DNA of 64,000 nt from Roseomonas sp. HF4 (GTDB taxonomy: Bacteria; Pseudomonadota; Alphaproteobacteria; Acetobacterales; Acetobacteraceae), in contig NZ_STGD01000003.1 in NCBI RefSeq assembly GCF_005222755.1, positions 186,001-250,000 of the forward strand. Direction: 5' to 3'. Below the pieces are notes generated by a model. It ran no database searches, was not told the DNA's origin, and saw only the letters and a list, made by a program, of their open reading frames with translations. A program made the translations under genes and the position numbers. This document shows positions 40,991 to 49,673 of the stretch, piece by piece. Positions within the stretch are counted from its first letter, which is position 1. Every line of letters starts with the position of its first letter.

Positions 40991-41956
40991 TCAGGCGTTC
41001 GCCGGCACCAGCCGGTAGCCCGTCCCGGCGCGCTCGACGCGCCCGGTCGCCGGCATGTCGAAGTGATAGCCGACCACCGGCATGCGGTCGGTCGCCGCGC
41101 GGTCGAGCAGGCGCTTGCGCGTCTCCACCGCCATGGTCGGGTCCATGTCGAACACCGGGTACCATTCGGGGTTCACCATGAAGAAGGTCGGCGACGTGAT
41201 GGCGTCGCCGATCACCAGCGCCTGCTGGCTGCCGTCATGCACCAGGAAGGAATTGTGCCCCGGGCTGTGGCCGTTGCTGGCGACGGCGCGGATGCCGGGC
41301 GCCACCTCGGCGTCGGGGGCGAAGCGCGACAGGCGCTGCTGGTAGGGCGCGAAGCGACGGCGGACATTGGCGAAGTTCGGGCGGCGGTTCTCGGCCGCGC
41401 GGGATTCCTCGCCCGCATCGGTCCAGAAGGCCCATTCGCGTTCCGGCACCGCGACCTCGGCCTGCGGGAAGACCGCGCTGCCGTCCGATGCGAGCAGCCC
41501 GCCGATGTGGTCGCCATGGAAATGCGTGTGCGCCACGAGCACGACGCGCGCGGGGTCGAGCCCCGCCGCGCGCATGTTCGCCTGCAGCGTGCCGGTGTCG
41601 GTATTCGGGAAGCCGCCGGTGCCGGCATCGAGCGCGATCAGCCCGCGCGGCGTCTCGACGAAGGTCACGTTGAAGGGGTTGCGCATGGCAGCCCCGGTGA
41701 GGCCCGCACCCTGCATCGCCGCGGCAACCTGCTCGGGCGATGCGTTCGCCACCAGCCCGCGGGTCGCGTCGGCGCGGACATTGGTGCCGTCGGTCACCAC
41801 CGTCACGGTCAGTGCGCCCACCCGGAAGCGGTGGAAGGTCGGGCCGACCACCGGCGGCGCCGCGGCCTGCCCATTGGCCTGGCGGGCACCCAGCAGTGCG
41901 GGCGCGGCGAGGATGGTGGCCGCGCCGATCGCGCCGCGGCGGGTGATGTTGGTCAT
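40991..41956 (-). CDS. exported metallo-beta-lactamase-fold hydrolase (copy 1)
   Basis: The 321-residue product starts with a twin-arginine-like signal (TRRGAIGAATILAAPALLG) and has the zinc motif HTHFHGDHIGG, a downstream NGHSPGHNSF and a final GYHFDMP. These mark an MBL-fold hydrolase exported by Tat, possibly folded with metal before export. GGGAGG lies ten bases before the ATG. The next upstream gene is a clear paralogue in the same orientation, so this is a tandem duplication. Substrate unknown; quorum-quenching lactonase or arylsulfatase activity are only guesses from fold. Confidence 0.85.
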   Translation of the reverse strand: MTNITRRGAIGAATILAAPALLGARQANGQAAAPPVVGPTFHRFRVGALTVTVVTDGTNVRADATRGLVANASPEQVAAAMQGAGLTGAAMRNPFNVTFVETPRGLIALDAGTGGFPNTDTGTLQANMRAAGLDPARVVLVAHTHFHGDHIGGLLASDGSAVFPQAEVAVPEREWAFWTDAGEESRAAENRRPNFANVRRRFAPYQQRLSRFAPDAEVAPGIRAVASNGHSPGHNSFLVHDGSQQALVIGDAITSPTFFMVNPEWYPVFDMDPTMAVETRKRLLDRAATDRMPVVGYHFDMPATGRVERAGTGYRLVPANA

Positions 41957-42026
41957 GCGTTGGGCCTCCCAGCCCCGAAGGGACGCGCGACGATGTCCCC
42001 GCCGCGCGCCGTTGCAAGCGACAAGG

Positions 42027-43001
42027 TCACACCGTGCTCGACCAGTCGGCCGGCACGAAGCGGAAGCCCTGGCCGGCGCGCGCGACGTAGCCGTTCGCCG
42101 GGAAGGGGTAGTGGTAGCCCGTGACGCGGATGCGGTCGGTCGCGACCATGTCGAGCACGCGTCGGCGCACCGTGGCGGCCGCGTCGCCGTCGAAGTCGAA
42201 GACAATCTGCCAGTCCGGCCGCGCCATCATGATCTCGGGGCGGTTCGTCAGGTCGGCCAGGAACATCATCTGGGCGTCGCCGTCGGCGATGCGGAACACC
42301 GTGTGGCCGGGCGTGTGGCCGTAGGCCGCCATGGAGGTGATGCCGGGCAGCACCTCGGCGCCCGGCTCGAAGGGCCGTACCCGGCCCTGGTAGGGAGCGA
42401 AGCGGCGCGCGACGTTGGCGAAGGTGCCACGCTGGCCCTCTGGGCTGCGCGTCTGGTTGCCCTCGGTGGTCCACCAGGCCCATTCGGTGCTTGGCACCAG
42501 CACCTCGGCGTTCGGGAAGGCGCGCGCGCCTCCGGCGTCGAGCAGGCCATTGATGTGGTCGCCGTGGAAATGGCTGTGGACCACATGCGTGACGCGCGCC
42601 GGGTCGATCCCGGCCGCCGCCATGTTCGCGATCATGCGCCCGTTGGTGGCATTGGCGGGCGTCACGCCGTTGCCGGCGTCGAATGCCGCGACCGTGTCGC
42701 CGCGCGCGACGAAGGTGATCGTGAAGGGAATGAGTGTACGGTCCGTGGGCAGGAAGGCGTCCCGCGCCACGGCCTGCACCTCGGCCAGCGGGGCGTTGCG
42801 CACAAAGCCCTCGAGCGGGCGGGCGAAGAAGCCGTCATGCACCGTCGTGACGATGAAGCCGCCGACCCGGAATCGATAGAAACCAGGCGCCTGCGGCGCG
42901 GCCGGAGCGGCGGCCTGCGCCAGGGCGCCCCGGCTGCGGAGCATCGCGGGCGCGGCGATTGCGGCACCGGCTGTGAAAAGGGCGGTGCGTCGGCTGGTCA
43001 T
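42027..43001 (-). CDS. exported metallo-beta-lactamase-fold hydrolase (copy 2)
   Basis: The 324-residue product has an N-terminal TSRRTALFTAGAAIAAPAML Tat-like signal and HSHFHGDHINGL, AYGHTPGHTVF and GYHYPFPANG, each aligning with motifs of copy 1 at similar spacing. A GGAGA lies eight bases before the ATG. The two copies are 70 bases apart and probably co-transcribed, with this one first. Differences are spread over the whole length, so the duplication is old rather than recent. The 198 bases before it, shared with the divergent FkbM gene, hold a six-base inverted repeat at 43128-43148 and nothing else recognised. Confidence 0.85.
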   Translation of the reverse strand: MTSRRTALFTAGAAIAAPAMLRSRGALAQAAAPAAPQAPGFYRFRVGGFIVTTVHDGFFARPLEGFVRNAPLAEVQAVARDAFLPTDRTLIPFTITFVARGDTVAAFDAGNGVTPANATNGRMIANMAAAGIDPARVTHVVHSHFHGDHINGLLDAGGARAFPNAEVLVPSTEWAWWTTEGNQTRSPEGQRGTFANVARRFAPYQGRVRPFEPGAEVLPGITSMAAYGHTPGHTVFRIADGDAQMMFLADLTNRPEIMMARPDWQIVFDFDGDAAATVRRRVLDMVATDRIRVTGYHYPFPANGYVARAGQGFRFVPADWSSTV

Positions 43002-43199
43002 GGCGTGGTCTCCTTGGCCGTGCGCCTTGCGACGTGGCCTGGGCAAGGGTGGGTTGCCGCGCGCGCCGATCAAGGCCGAAGGTCCAACAATCGCGCATTG
43101 CGCGCATCCCCGGTTGGTGAGATTTTCGAACCCGAGGCGCCAGGGTTCAAGCCAGGGGTTCACACGAGACCAGTGCCGAAGGACGATTCGAACCTGCCG

Positions 43200-44222
43200 A
43201 TGCCGATCGAGGCGCCCCGCCGGCGCGGCGTCGTGCCGCGCCTCCTGTCATGGCTCTTCGCCACCGGGTCCGGCTCTGCGCCGCAGGGCGGCTACGCGAC
43301 GCATGACGAGCTGTTCCGCATGCGCGGCGAGTTGGCGGCCGTGCGCGCCGAACTCGAGGCGATGCACGCCGCGATGGGCCGGCGCGACATCGCGACGCTC
43401 GAGGAGCTGTTCCGCGGCGGCAACCGCCGCCAGGTCGAGGCGCTGATCCGCGACCGCACCCAGAACATTCCGCTGCCCGACGGCAGCGTGCTCTGCCGCA
43501 CCCTCGGCCGCTTCAAGATGTTCGCCGACGCGGCCGATGGCGGCATCGCGCCGCATCTTCTGCTGGACGGCTACTGGGAATACTGGATCACCGAGTTCGT
43601 GTGCCGCAACGTGGCGCGCGGCGAGACCGCGTACGACATCGGCGCCATCTACGGTTACTACACCGCGGTGCTGGCCGACCTGGTCGGGCCGGCCGGCCGC
43701 GTCGTGGCCTTCGAGCCCAATCCCTGGCTGCACTGGCTGCTGCAGCGCAACATCGCGGTGAACGGACTCGGCGACGTGGTCGCCATCCACCGCATGGCCG
43801 CCGCTGAGGCGGCGCGGGACAGCCTGCGTGTCCCCGCGCTGCTGACCGGCCCCTTCCACGGCCAGCACGCCAACTGGTTCACCTTCGAGAAGGGCCGCGC
43901 CGGCGCGCCCGCGCCCGCCGTGGCGCTGCAGGATTTCGAGCCCGGCAGCGTGGACTTCCTGCGAATCGGCGTGGCGACGGCCGCGGATTCCATCGTGGCC
44001 GGCCTCGGCGGGCTGCTCGACCGCAGCCCCAACCTGCGCATCCTGCTGGAATTCGACGCCAACCGGTGCAAGGAGGCGCCGGCGCTGCTCGCGGCGCTCT
44101 CGGCGCGCTACCCGCTGCATTACGTGGACGGGGATTCGCGCGCCAAGCCCTGCACGGCCGAGCAGCTGCTGGGCGAACGCCGCGTCGCGACGCTCTACCT
44201 CTCCCGGATGGAGCCGCGCTGA
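43200..44222 (+). CDS. FkbM-family SAM-dependent methyltransferase
   Basis: The 340-residue product has an N-terminal coiled-coil-prone part (about 40-75, rich in Arg/Glu) and a class I methyltransferase domain: YDIGAIYGYYTAVLADLVG (SAM motif I with unusual GAIYGYY), VVAFEPNPWLHWLLQRNI, and FLRIGVATAADSIV. The usual FLKIDVEG-type motif is replaced by FLRIGVAT. FkbM enzymes methylate sugars or polyketides. A GTG at 43173 is an alternative start. Its 3' end overlaps the convergent RNA methyltransferase gene by 28 bases. Confidence 0.75.
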   Translation: MPIEAPRRRGVVPRLLSWLFATGSGSAPQGGYATHDELFRMRGELAAVRAELEAMHAAMGRRDIATLEELFRGGNRRQVEALIRDRTQNIPLPDGSVLCRTLGRFKMFADAADGGIAPHLLLDGYWEYWITEFVCRNVARGETAYDIGAIYGYYTAVLADLVGPAGRVVAFEPNPWLHWLLQRNIAVNGLGDVVAIHRMAAAEAARDSLRVPALLTGPFHGQHANWFTFEKGRAGAPAPAVALQDFEPGSVDFLRIGVATAADSIVAGLGGLLDRSPNLRILLEFDANRCKEAPALLAALSARYPLHYVDGDSRAKPCTAEQLLGERRVATLYLSRMEPR

Positions 44223-45484
44223 GGCATCGCGCCGCGCGTGAAGGCGACCACCGCCTCGAGCTGCGCCGAATGAACGAACTGGTCGATCGGCGTCGCCGCC
44301 GCGACATGCCAGCCTGCGACCGCGAAGGCGCGCGCATCGCGCGACAGTGCCACGGGGTTGCAGGACACATAGACGACGACCTGCACCTGGCTGCGCGCCA
44401 GCAGCGCCACCTGCTCCGCCGCCCCGGCATGGGGCGGGTCCAGCACGACGGCCGCGAAGGCGCCGAGTTCCGCCGCGGTCAGCGGTTGCCGCGCGAGGTC
44501 GCGCCGCGTCGCCGTGACCTTAACCCCCGCACGCCCCGCCGCGGCCGAGAGCGCCGCGACGGCATCCGCATCGCCCTCGAAGGCGGCGACGCGCCCGCGG
44601 GACGCGAGCGGGACCGAGAGCGTGCCGAGCCCCGCATGCAGGTCGGCGATGCGCCCGCGTCCCGCGAGCCGCGCCGGCAACGCCGCCAGCACGGCGGCGA
44701 CGATCGCGGCCTCGCCCTCGGGACTCGCCTGCAGGAAGGCGCCCGGCGGCGCCGCCACCTCGGCGCCCGAAAAGGTGATGGTTGCCGGCCCGTGCTGCGC
44801 GGCGATCTCGGCCGGCGCCTCGCGCTCCGCCCAGGTGATGCGCGGCAGCCCGACCTCGGCCGCGAAGGCCGCAAGCAGCGCGCGGTCGGTGGCCATGAGC
44901 GGCCCGTCCGTCCGCAGCAGCAGGTCGGGCCCGGTGTCGAGCAGGTTGACCACCGCCGAACCGTCCCGCCGCAGCGCCTGGAGGCGGCGCAGCATCGCAC
45001 GCATCGGCGCAAACAGGGCGACGATCCGCGGGTCCAGCACGGTGCAGGCGATCAGGTCGAGAACCTCGGCGCTGCCCGCCCGGTGGAAGCCGAGCACGAC
45101 GCCGCCCGGCGCGCGCTTCAGCGCGAGGTCCGCCCGGCGGCGGCGGCCGGGCGGCGTCGTTACCGTCTCGGCCACCGGTGCCGCGGGGAAGCCTGCGCGG
45201 GCCAGCGCCTCGGCCAGGCGCGCGCGTTTCCAATTCGCCTGCGCCGCCGGCGCCCAGTGCTGCACGGCGCAGCCGCCGCAGCCCTCGTCGAAATGCGGGC
45301 AGCGGGGCGGCAGGCGGTCGGGGCTCGGCGCCAGAACGACCTCCAGCACCGCCGCCTGGCCGTCGCCGCGCTTCCCGGCAGCGCGCACGCGCACGCGTTC
45401 GCCGGGCAGGGCGCGCGGCACATAGACAGGGCCGGCGGCAACGCCGTCGCCGCCGGCCCCCATGCGTTCGATCGTCAGGTCCAT
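44195..45484 (-). CDS. 23S rRNA/tRNA uracil-C5 methyltransferase (TrmA/RlmD type)
   Basis: The 429-residue product has a TRAM-like N-terminal strand region, a [4Fe-4S] cysteine cluster (Cys62, Cys69, Cys72 in [11 protein letters not shown], and a likely fourth Cys in LIACTVLDP), a SAM domain with [14 protein letters not shown], the catalytic VVYVSCNP and a final [13 protein letters not shown]. This is the RNA m5U methyltransferase layout; which uridine is modified cannot be told. The ATG at 45484 opens the frame. It ends in an overlap with the convergent FkbM gene and lies 22 bases after gcdH. Confidence 0.9.
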   Translation of the reverse strand: MDLTIERMGAGGDGVAAGPVYVPRALPGERVRVRAAGKRGDGQAAVLEVVLAPSPDRLPPRCPHFDEGCGGCAVQHWAPAAQANWKRARLAEALARAGFPAAPVAETVTTPPGRRRRADLALKRAPGGVVLGFHRAGSAEVLDLIACTVLDPRIVALFAPMRAMLRRLQALRRDGSAVVNLLDTGPDLLLRTDGPLMATDRALLAAFAAEVGLPRITWAEREAPAEIAAQHGPATITFSGAEVAAPPGAFLQASPEGEAAIVAAVLAALPARLAGRGRIADLHAGLGTLSVPLASRGRVAAFEGDADAVAALSAAAGRAGVKVTATRRDLARQPLTAAELGAFAAVVLDPPHAGAAEQVALLARSQVQVVVYVSCNPVALSRDARAFAVAGWHVAAATPIDQFVHSAQLEAVVAFTRGAMPQRGSIRER

Positions 45485-45506
45485 GGCGCGTGCCGCGCCG
45501 GCCCGC

Positions 45507-46706
45507 TCAGCCCCCGAAGGCGTTCAGCCCGGTCTGCGCGCGGCCCAGGATCAGCGCGTGGACGTCGTGCGTGCCCTCGTAGGTGTTCACCGTCTCGAGG
45601 TTCATGACGTGGCGGATCACATGGTATTCGTCCACGATCCCATTGCCGCCGTGCATGTCGCGCGCCACGCGCGCGATATCCAGTGCCTTGCCGCAGTTGT
45701 TGCGCTTGACCAGGGAGATCATCTCCGGCGCCTCGCGGTGCTCGTCCATCAGGCGGCCGACGCGCAGCACCGCATGCAGGCCGAGCGTGATCTCGGTCAT
45801 CATGTCCGCGAGCTTCTTCTGGATGAGCTGCGTGCCGGCCAGCGGCTTGCCGAACATCTTGCGGTTCAGCGTGTAGTCGCGCGCGCGGTGCCAGCAATCC
45901 TCGGCCGCGCCCATCGAGCCCCAGGCGATGCCGTAGCGCGCGCGGTTGAGGCAGGAGAAGGGGCCGGCCAACGACTTCACGCCGGGCAGGCGGTTCTCCT
46001 CCGGCACGAAGACCTCGTCCATCATGATCATGCCGGTCACGCTGGCGCGCAGGCTGAACTTGCCCTCGATCTTGGGGAAGCTCAGGCCCTTCATGCCGCG
46101 CTCGAGCACGAAGCCGCGCAGCACGCCGTCATCGTCCTTCGCCCAGATCACCGCGATGTCGGCAATGGGCGAATTCGTGATCCAGGTCTTGGAGCCGGAG
46201 AGCAGGTAGCCGCCATCGACCTTCTTCGCGCGCGTGCGCATGGACGAAGGGTCGGATCCGGCATCGGGCTCGGTCAGGCCGAAGCAGCCGACCCATTCGC
46301 CGGTGCGCAGCTTCGGCAGGTACTTGTCCTTCTGCGCGTCCGAACCGTAGGCGTGGATCGGGAACATCACGAGCGAGGACTGCACGCTGAACGCGGAGCG
46401 ATAGCCGGAATCGACGCGCTCCACCTCGCGCGCCATCAGCCCGTAGGAGACGTAGCCGACGCCCGCGCAGCCATGGCTGTCGAGCGTCGCGCCCAGGAAG
46501 CCCATCTCGCCGAACTCGTTCATGATCTCGCGGTGGAAGTGCTCCTTCCGGAAGGCTTCCTGGACGCGGGGCTGCAGGCGCTCCTGGCAGAACTGGCGCG
46601 CGCTGTCGCGGATCATGCGTTCGTCCTCGGTGAGGACGCCGTCGAGCAGCAGCGGGTCGTCCCAGACGAACTGCGCGCGGACGGGGGGCTTGGAGACGAC
46701 GTTCAT
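45507..46706 (-). CDS. gcdH: glutaryl-CoA dehydrogenase
   Basis: The 399-residue acyl-CoA dehydrogenase has [44 protein letters not shown], and the C-terminal [20 protein letters not shown], where the Glu is the catalytic base and the last part is typical of glutaryl-CoA dehydrogenases. It oxidises and decarboxylates glutaryl-CoA to crotonyl-CoA in lysine, tryptophan or aromatic breakdown. The next gene on the same strand is an RNA methyltransferase, so this is probably a coincidental pair. Confidence 0.93.
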   Translation of the reverse strand: MNVVSKPPVRAQFVWDDPLLLDGVLTEDERMIRDSARQFCQERLQPRVQEAFRKEHFHREIMNEFGEMGFLGATLDSHGCAGVGYVSYGLMAREVERVDSGYRSAFSVQSSLVMFPIHAYGSDAQKDKYLPKLRTGEWVGCFGLTEPDAGSDPSSMRTRAKKVDGGYLLSGSKTWITNSPIADIAVIWAKDDDGVLRGFVLERGMKGLSFPKIEGKFSLRASVTGMIMMDEVFVPEENRLPGVKSLAGPFSCLNRARYGIAWGSMGAAEDCWHRARDYTLNRKMFGKPLAGTQLIQKKLADMMTEITLGLHAVLRVGRLMDEHREAPEMISLVKRNNCGKALDIARVARDMHGGNGIVDEYHVIRHVMNLETVNTYEGTHDVHALILGRAQTGLNAFGG

Positions 46707-46774
46707 GGCATGTCCTCCGGCATCTTGCCGGCAGGATGCGTCGCCGCCGGCGGTCGGGCAATCTCAATGAGGAG

Positions 46775-46795
46775 CCGGGCCGCTGCCCGGCCCGG
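46775..46795 (-). terminator. hairpin after the DEAD-box helicase gene
   Basis: CCGGGCC and GGCCCGG (46775-46781 with 46789-46795) form a seven-base-pair stem just after the helicase stop codon and before gcdH. No T-run follows, so termination may be partial. Confidence 0.45.
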
Positions 46796-46797
46796 TT

Positions 46798-48726
46798 TCA
46801 GGCGGCCTCGGTCTCGGGCGCCGCGTCGGTCGCGGCCGGCTTCTCGGCACGCGGCCGCGGCAGCGGGATCAGCATGAAGGCCGGCACGGCATCGCCGAAG
46901 CCCTTCACCGCCGGGCCGAGGTCTTCCTGGCGGTAGCGGCGCTCGCGGCTCGGGTCCCGGTCGCGCGGGGCGGCGTCGCGCTCGCGGTCCCGGCGCGGCT
47001 CGCGGGCAGGCTCGGCGGCCTCGCGCTCGATGCGCGCGCTACGGTCGCCGCTGCGCTCGCGGTCGGCGCCACGCTCGCGGCCGGCTTCGCGGTCGCGCTC
47101 GCCCCGTTCGCGGCGCGGGCGCGGCGCGGCCTCCGCGGCCTCATCCCGCTCGCGGCGCGGCCGCGGGGCGGCCTCGGCCGCCTCCTCGCGCTCACGCGGC
47201 GCGCGTTCGCGCGGCGGGCCGTCGCGGCGGGACGCGCCTTCGCGCCGGCCGCCCTCGCGTCGGTCGCCGCCGCGGCCCTTGGCGGGGGCGGCGGACCGCC
47301 CGCGCCCGCGGCCGCGGGGTGCGTTGCGCGCTTCCTCGATCTCGGCGTCCGTGACGGGGTCGAGCCCCTCCACGAAGATGCGCGGGATCGGCTTGCCGGT
47401 CAGCTTCTCGATCGCGGCGACGTTCTTCGCGTCGTCGGCGGTCGCGATGGTGTAGGCGTGGCCCTCGCGCCCTGCGCGGCCGGTACGGCCGATGCGATGG
47501 ACGTAGTCCTCGTCGCGGAAGGGCACGTCGAAGTTGAACACGTGCGACAGGCCGCCGATGTCGATGCCGCGCGCCGCGACGTCCGAGCAGACGAGCAACT
47601 GCAGCTCACCGGCCTTGAAGGCGTTCAGCGTCGCGAAGCGCGTCGACTGGTCCATGTCCCCGTGCAGGGCGCCGACGCTGAAGCGATGCTTCTTCAGCGA
47701 CTTGTAGAGGATGTCGACCTCGACCTTCTTGTTGCAGAAGATCAGCGCGCTCTGCACCTGCTCGCTCCGGATCAGCCGGCGGAGCGCCTCGCGCTTGTCC
47801 ATCGGCTGTACATAGACCAGGCCCGCCACGATGGTGGTCGCGACCGAGGCCGGCGCCGAGACCGAGATCTCCTTCGGGTTCGACAGGAACGCATCGGCCA
47901 GGCGCCGGATCTCGGGCGCCATGGTGGCGGAGAAGAACAGCGTCTGGCGGATCTTCGGGATCATCGAGACAATGCGCTCGACATCGGGGATGAACCCCAT
48001 GTCGAGCATCCGGTCCGCCTCGTCGATCACGAGCAGCTTGACGTCGGCCATCAGGATGCGGCCCCGGTCGAACAGGTCGAGCAGCCGGCCAGGCGTCGCG
48101 ATCAGCACGTCGACGCCCTTGTCGAGCACGTCGCGCTGGTCGTTCATGCTCTCGCCGCCGATCAGCAGCGCGTGGTTCAGCTTCAGGTACTTGCCGTACT
48201 TCTCGAAGTTTTCGGCCACCTGCAGCGCCAGTTCGCGCGTCGGCTCCAGGATCAAGGACCGCGGCATGCGCGCCTTGGCCCGGCTGCCGGTCAGGATGTC
48301 GAGCATCGGCAGCACGAAGGAGGCGGTCTTGCCCGTGCCCGTCTGCGCGCAGCCCAGCACGTCGCGCGCCATGAGCACGGACGGGATGGCTGCTTCCTGG
48401 ATCGGCGTCGGGTGGACGTAGCCGGATTCCTCCACGGCGCGGAGCAGTTCGTCCGACAGGCCGAGATCGGCGAAGGTTGTGCGCGGCGGCGCCGACTCGT
48501 CCTCCTCGTCCTCCTCGTCCTCGCGGGCCGCGTCGCGCACGTCCGCAATGGCCTCGTCCTCGGCCAGGGCGGCGGCGTCTGCCGGCGGGGCGGGCGCGGC
48601 GTTCACGTCGGCCTCGTCGCGCCGGGTCGTGTCGTCGCCGGCAGCGGCGATCGCCGTCTCGGTGGCGGGACCCGGCTGAGCCGGGGCTTCGGCCGCGTTC
48701 GCGGCCGTCTCGGGAAGATGGTTCAA
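46798..48726 (-). CDS. DEAD-box RNA helicase with long charged C-terminal tail
   Basis: The 642-residue protein has an acidic N-terminal part (Asp/Glu runs near 65-80), then a RhlE-like DEAD-box core: a Q motif, AQTGTGKT, PTRELALQ, VIDEADRMLDMGF, SAT, and HRIGRTGRAGREG. The last 170 residues are a disordered tail made of Arg-Glu-Arg-Asp repeats including two near-identical EAAEAAPRPRRER units. The best start I see is TTG at 48726, following an AAAAGAG. Such helicases unwind RNA in ribosome assembly, decay or cold adaptation. The RE-rich tail could bind RNA and drive condensate formation (inference). Confidence 0.88.
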   Translation of the reverse strand: MNHLPETAANAAEAPAQPGPATETAIAAAGDDTTRRDEADVNAAPAPPADAAALAEDEAIADVRDAAREDEEDEEDESAPPRTTFADLGLSDELLRAVEESGYVHPTPIQEAAIPSVLMARDVLGCAQTGTGKTASFVLPMLDILTGSRAKARMPRSLILEPTRELALQVAENFEKYGKYLKLNHALLIGGESMNDQRDVLDKGVDVLIATPGRLLDLFDRGRILMADVKLLVIDEADRMLDMGFIPDVERIVSMIPKIRQTLFFSATMAPEIRRLADAFLSNPKEISVSAPASVATTIVAGLVYVQPMDKREALRRLIRSEQVQSALIFCNKKVEVDILYKSLKKHRFSVGALHGDMDQSTRFATLNAFKAGELQLLVCSDVAARGIDIGGLSHVFNFDVPFRDEDYVHRIGRTGRAGREGHAYTIATADDAKNVAAIEKLTGKPIPRIFVEGLDPVTDAEIEEARNAPRGRGRGRSAAPAKGRGGDRREGGRREGASRRDGPPRERAPREREEAAEAAPRPRRERDEAAEAAPRPRRERGERDREAGRERGADRERSGDRSARIEREAAEPAREPRRDRERDAAPRDRDPSRERRYRQEDLGPAVKGFGDAVPAFMLIPLPRPRAEKPAATDAAPETEAA

Positions 48727-48744
48727 AGTCGCTCTTTTCCATGG

Positions 48745-48829
48745 GCCCGGCGCACCGGGCGGCCAGCCTGATTGTGCGGTGGGTGGCCGAGCCCCGGCGG
48801 GGCGCACTCCGGGGCCGGCTATCCGGCCC
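48745..48829 (-). promoter_or_regulatory. two hairpins in the helicase mRNA leader
   Basis: In the leader, GCCCGG/CCGGGC with loop CGCA (48745-48760) and GGGCCGG/CCGGCCC with loop CTAT (48812-48829) are both perfect. Long structured leaders are common for DEAD-box helicase genes and used in autoregulation; that role here is inference. Confidence 0.4.
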
Positions 48830-48849
48830 GCCAATCCACGAGCGCGCGC

Positions 48850-48878
48850 GGTATGCGCCGCTTCGGGGGGAAAATCAA
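48850..48878 (-). promoter_or_regulatory. candidate promoter of the DEAD-box helicase gene
   Basis: On the minus strand TTGATT (48878-48873) and CATACC (48855-48850) are separated by 17 bases, a passable -35/-10 pair. It would give a leader of roughly 115 bases before the TTG start at 48726. Confidence 0.35.
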
Positions 48879-48946
48879 GGAATACGCAGCCCGTCCCCGG
48901 CGCAGCCGCATTTACGGCCCCCACCGGGCGCGATAGAGCCGCGCGC

Positions 48947-49645
48947 ATGACCGAGACGCCGACGCTTCTTCTCCTGCCCGGGCTGCTCTGCGACGCCAGG
49001 CTCTGGCGGGACCAGGCGGCGGCGCTGGCACCGCTGGCCCGGCCCGTGGTCGCCGACCTCACGCAGGACGACCGGATCGAGGCGATGGCGGCGCGCGCCC
49101 TGGCCGCGGTCGAGGGCCCCGTCGCGCTCGCCGGCCTCTCCATGGGCGGCTACGTCGCGCTCGAGGTCATGCGCCAGGCGCCGGGGCGCGTCACGCGCCT
49201 CGCGCTGCTCGACACCTCCGCCCGTCCTGACACGCCGGAGCAGACGCGGCGGCGGCGCGGGCTGCTCTCGCTCGCGCGGACGGGGCAGTTCCGTGGAGTC
49301 ACGCCGCGCCTGCTGCCGCAGTTGATCCACCCCTCCCGCCTCGAGACGCCGCTTGCCGCCGAGGTGATGGCGATGGCCGAGCGCATCGGCAAGGACGCCT
49401 TCCTCCGCCAGCAGGACGCGATCATGCACCGCGTCGATTCCCGGCCGCTCCTCGCACGGATCGCGGTGCCGACTCTGGTTGGCGTGGGGTCGGAGGACGC
49501 GCTGACACCGCCCGTCCTGGCCGAGGAGATGGTCGCGCTGATACCGGGCGCGCGGCTCGTTCGCTTCGCCGCCGCCGGGCATCTGCCGACCATGGAGACC
49601 CCGGAGGCGGTGACGGCGGCGCTGGCCGCCTGGCTCGTCGCGTGA
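48947..49645 (+). CDS. alpha/beta-hydrolase
   Basis: The 232-residue product has the alpha/beta hydrolase pattern: TLLLLPGLLCDARLWRDQ, nucleophile elbow AGLSMGGYVA near residue 66, an acid near GSEDALTPP and His in AAAGHLPTMETPE. It looks like a small esterase/lactonase related to BioH-type enzymes; substrate unknown. The ATG at 48947 is taken because the longer frame starts in the helicase promoter region. It is convergent with the DUF1254 pseudogene, 28 bases away. Confidence 0.83.
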   Translation: MTETPTLLLLPGLLCDARLWRDQAAALAPLARPVVADLTQDDRIEAMAARALAAVEGPVALAGLSMGGYVALEVMRQAPGRVTRLALLDTSARPDTPEQTRRRRGLLSLARTGQFRGVTPRLLPQLIHPSRLETPLAAEVMAMAERIGKDAFLRQQDAIMHRVDSRPLLARIAVPTLVGVGSEDALTPPVLAEEMVALIPGARLVRFAAAGHLPTMETPEAVTAALAAWLVA

Positions 49646-49673
49646 ACGCCGGATCGTCCGGACCCCTCCGCGA

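Noticed and set aside
43100..43160. tRNA-like TTCGAACC sequence before the FkbM gene
   Set aside because: No acceptor, D or anticodon stems can be formed around it; it only makes a six-base inverted repeat.
46798..49143. Longer 781-residue version of the helicase
   Set aside because: The extra N-terminus overlaps the divergent hydrolase gene and promoter region, with low-complexity sequence unlike the family.
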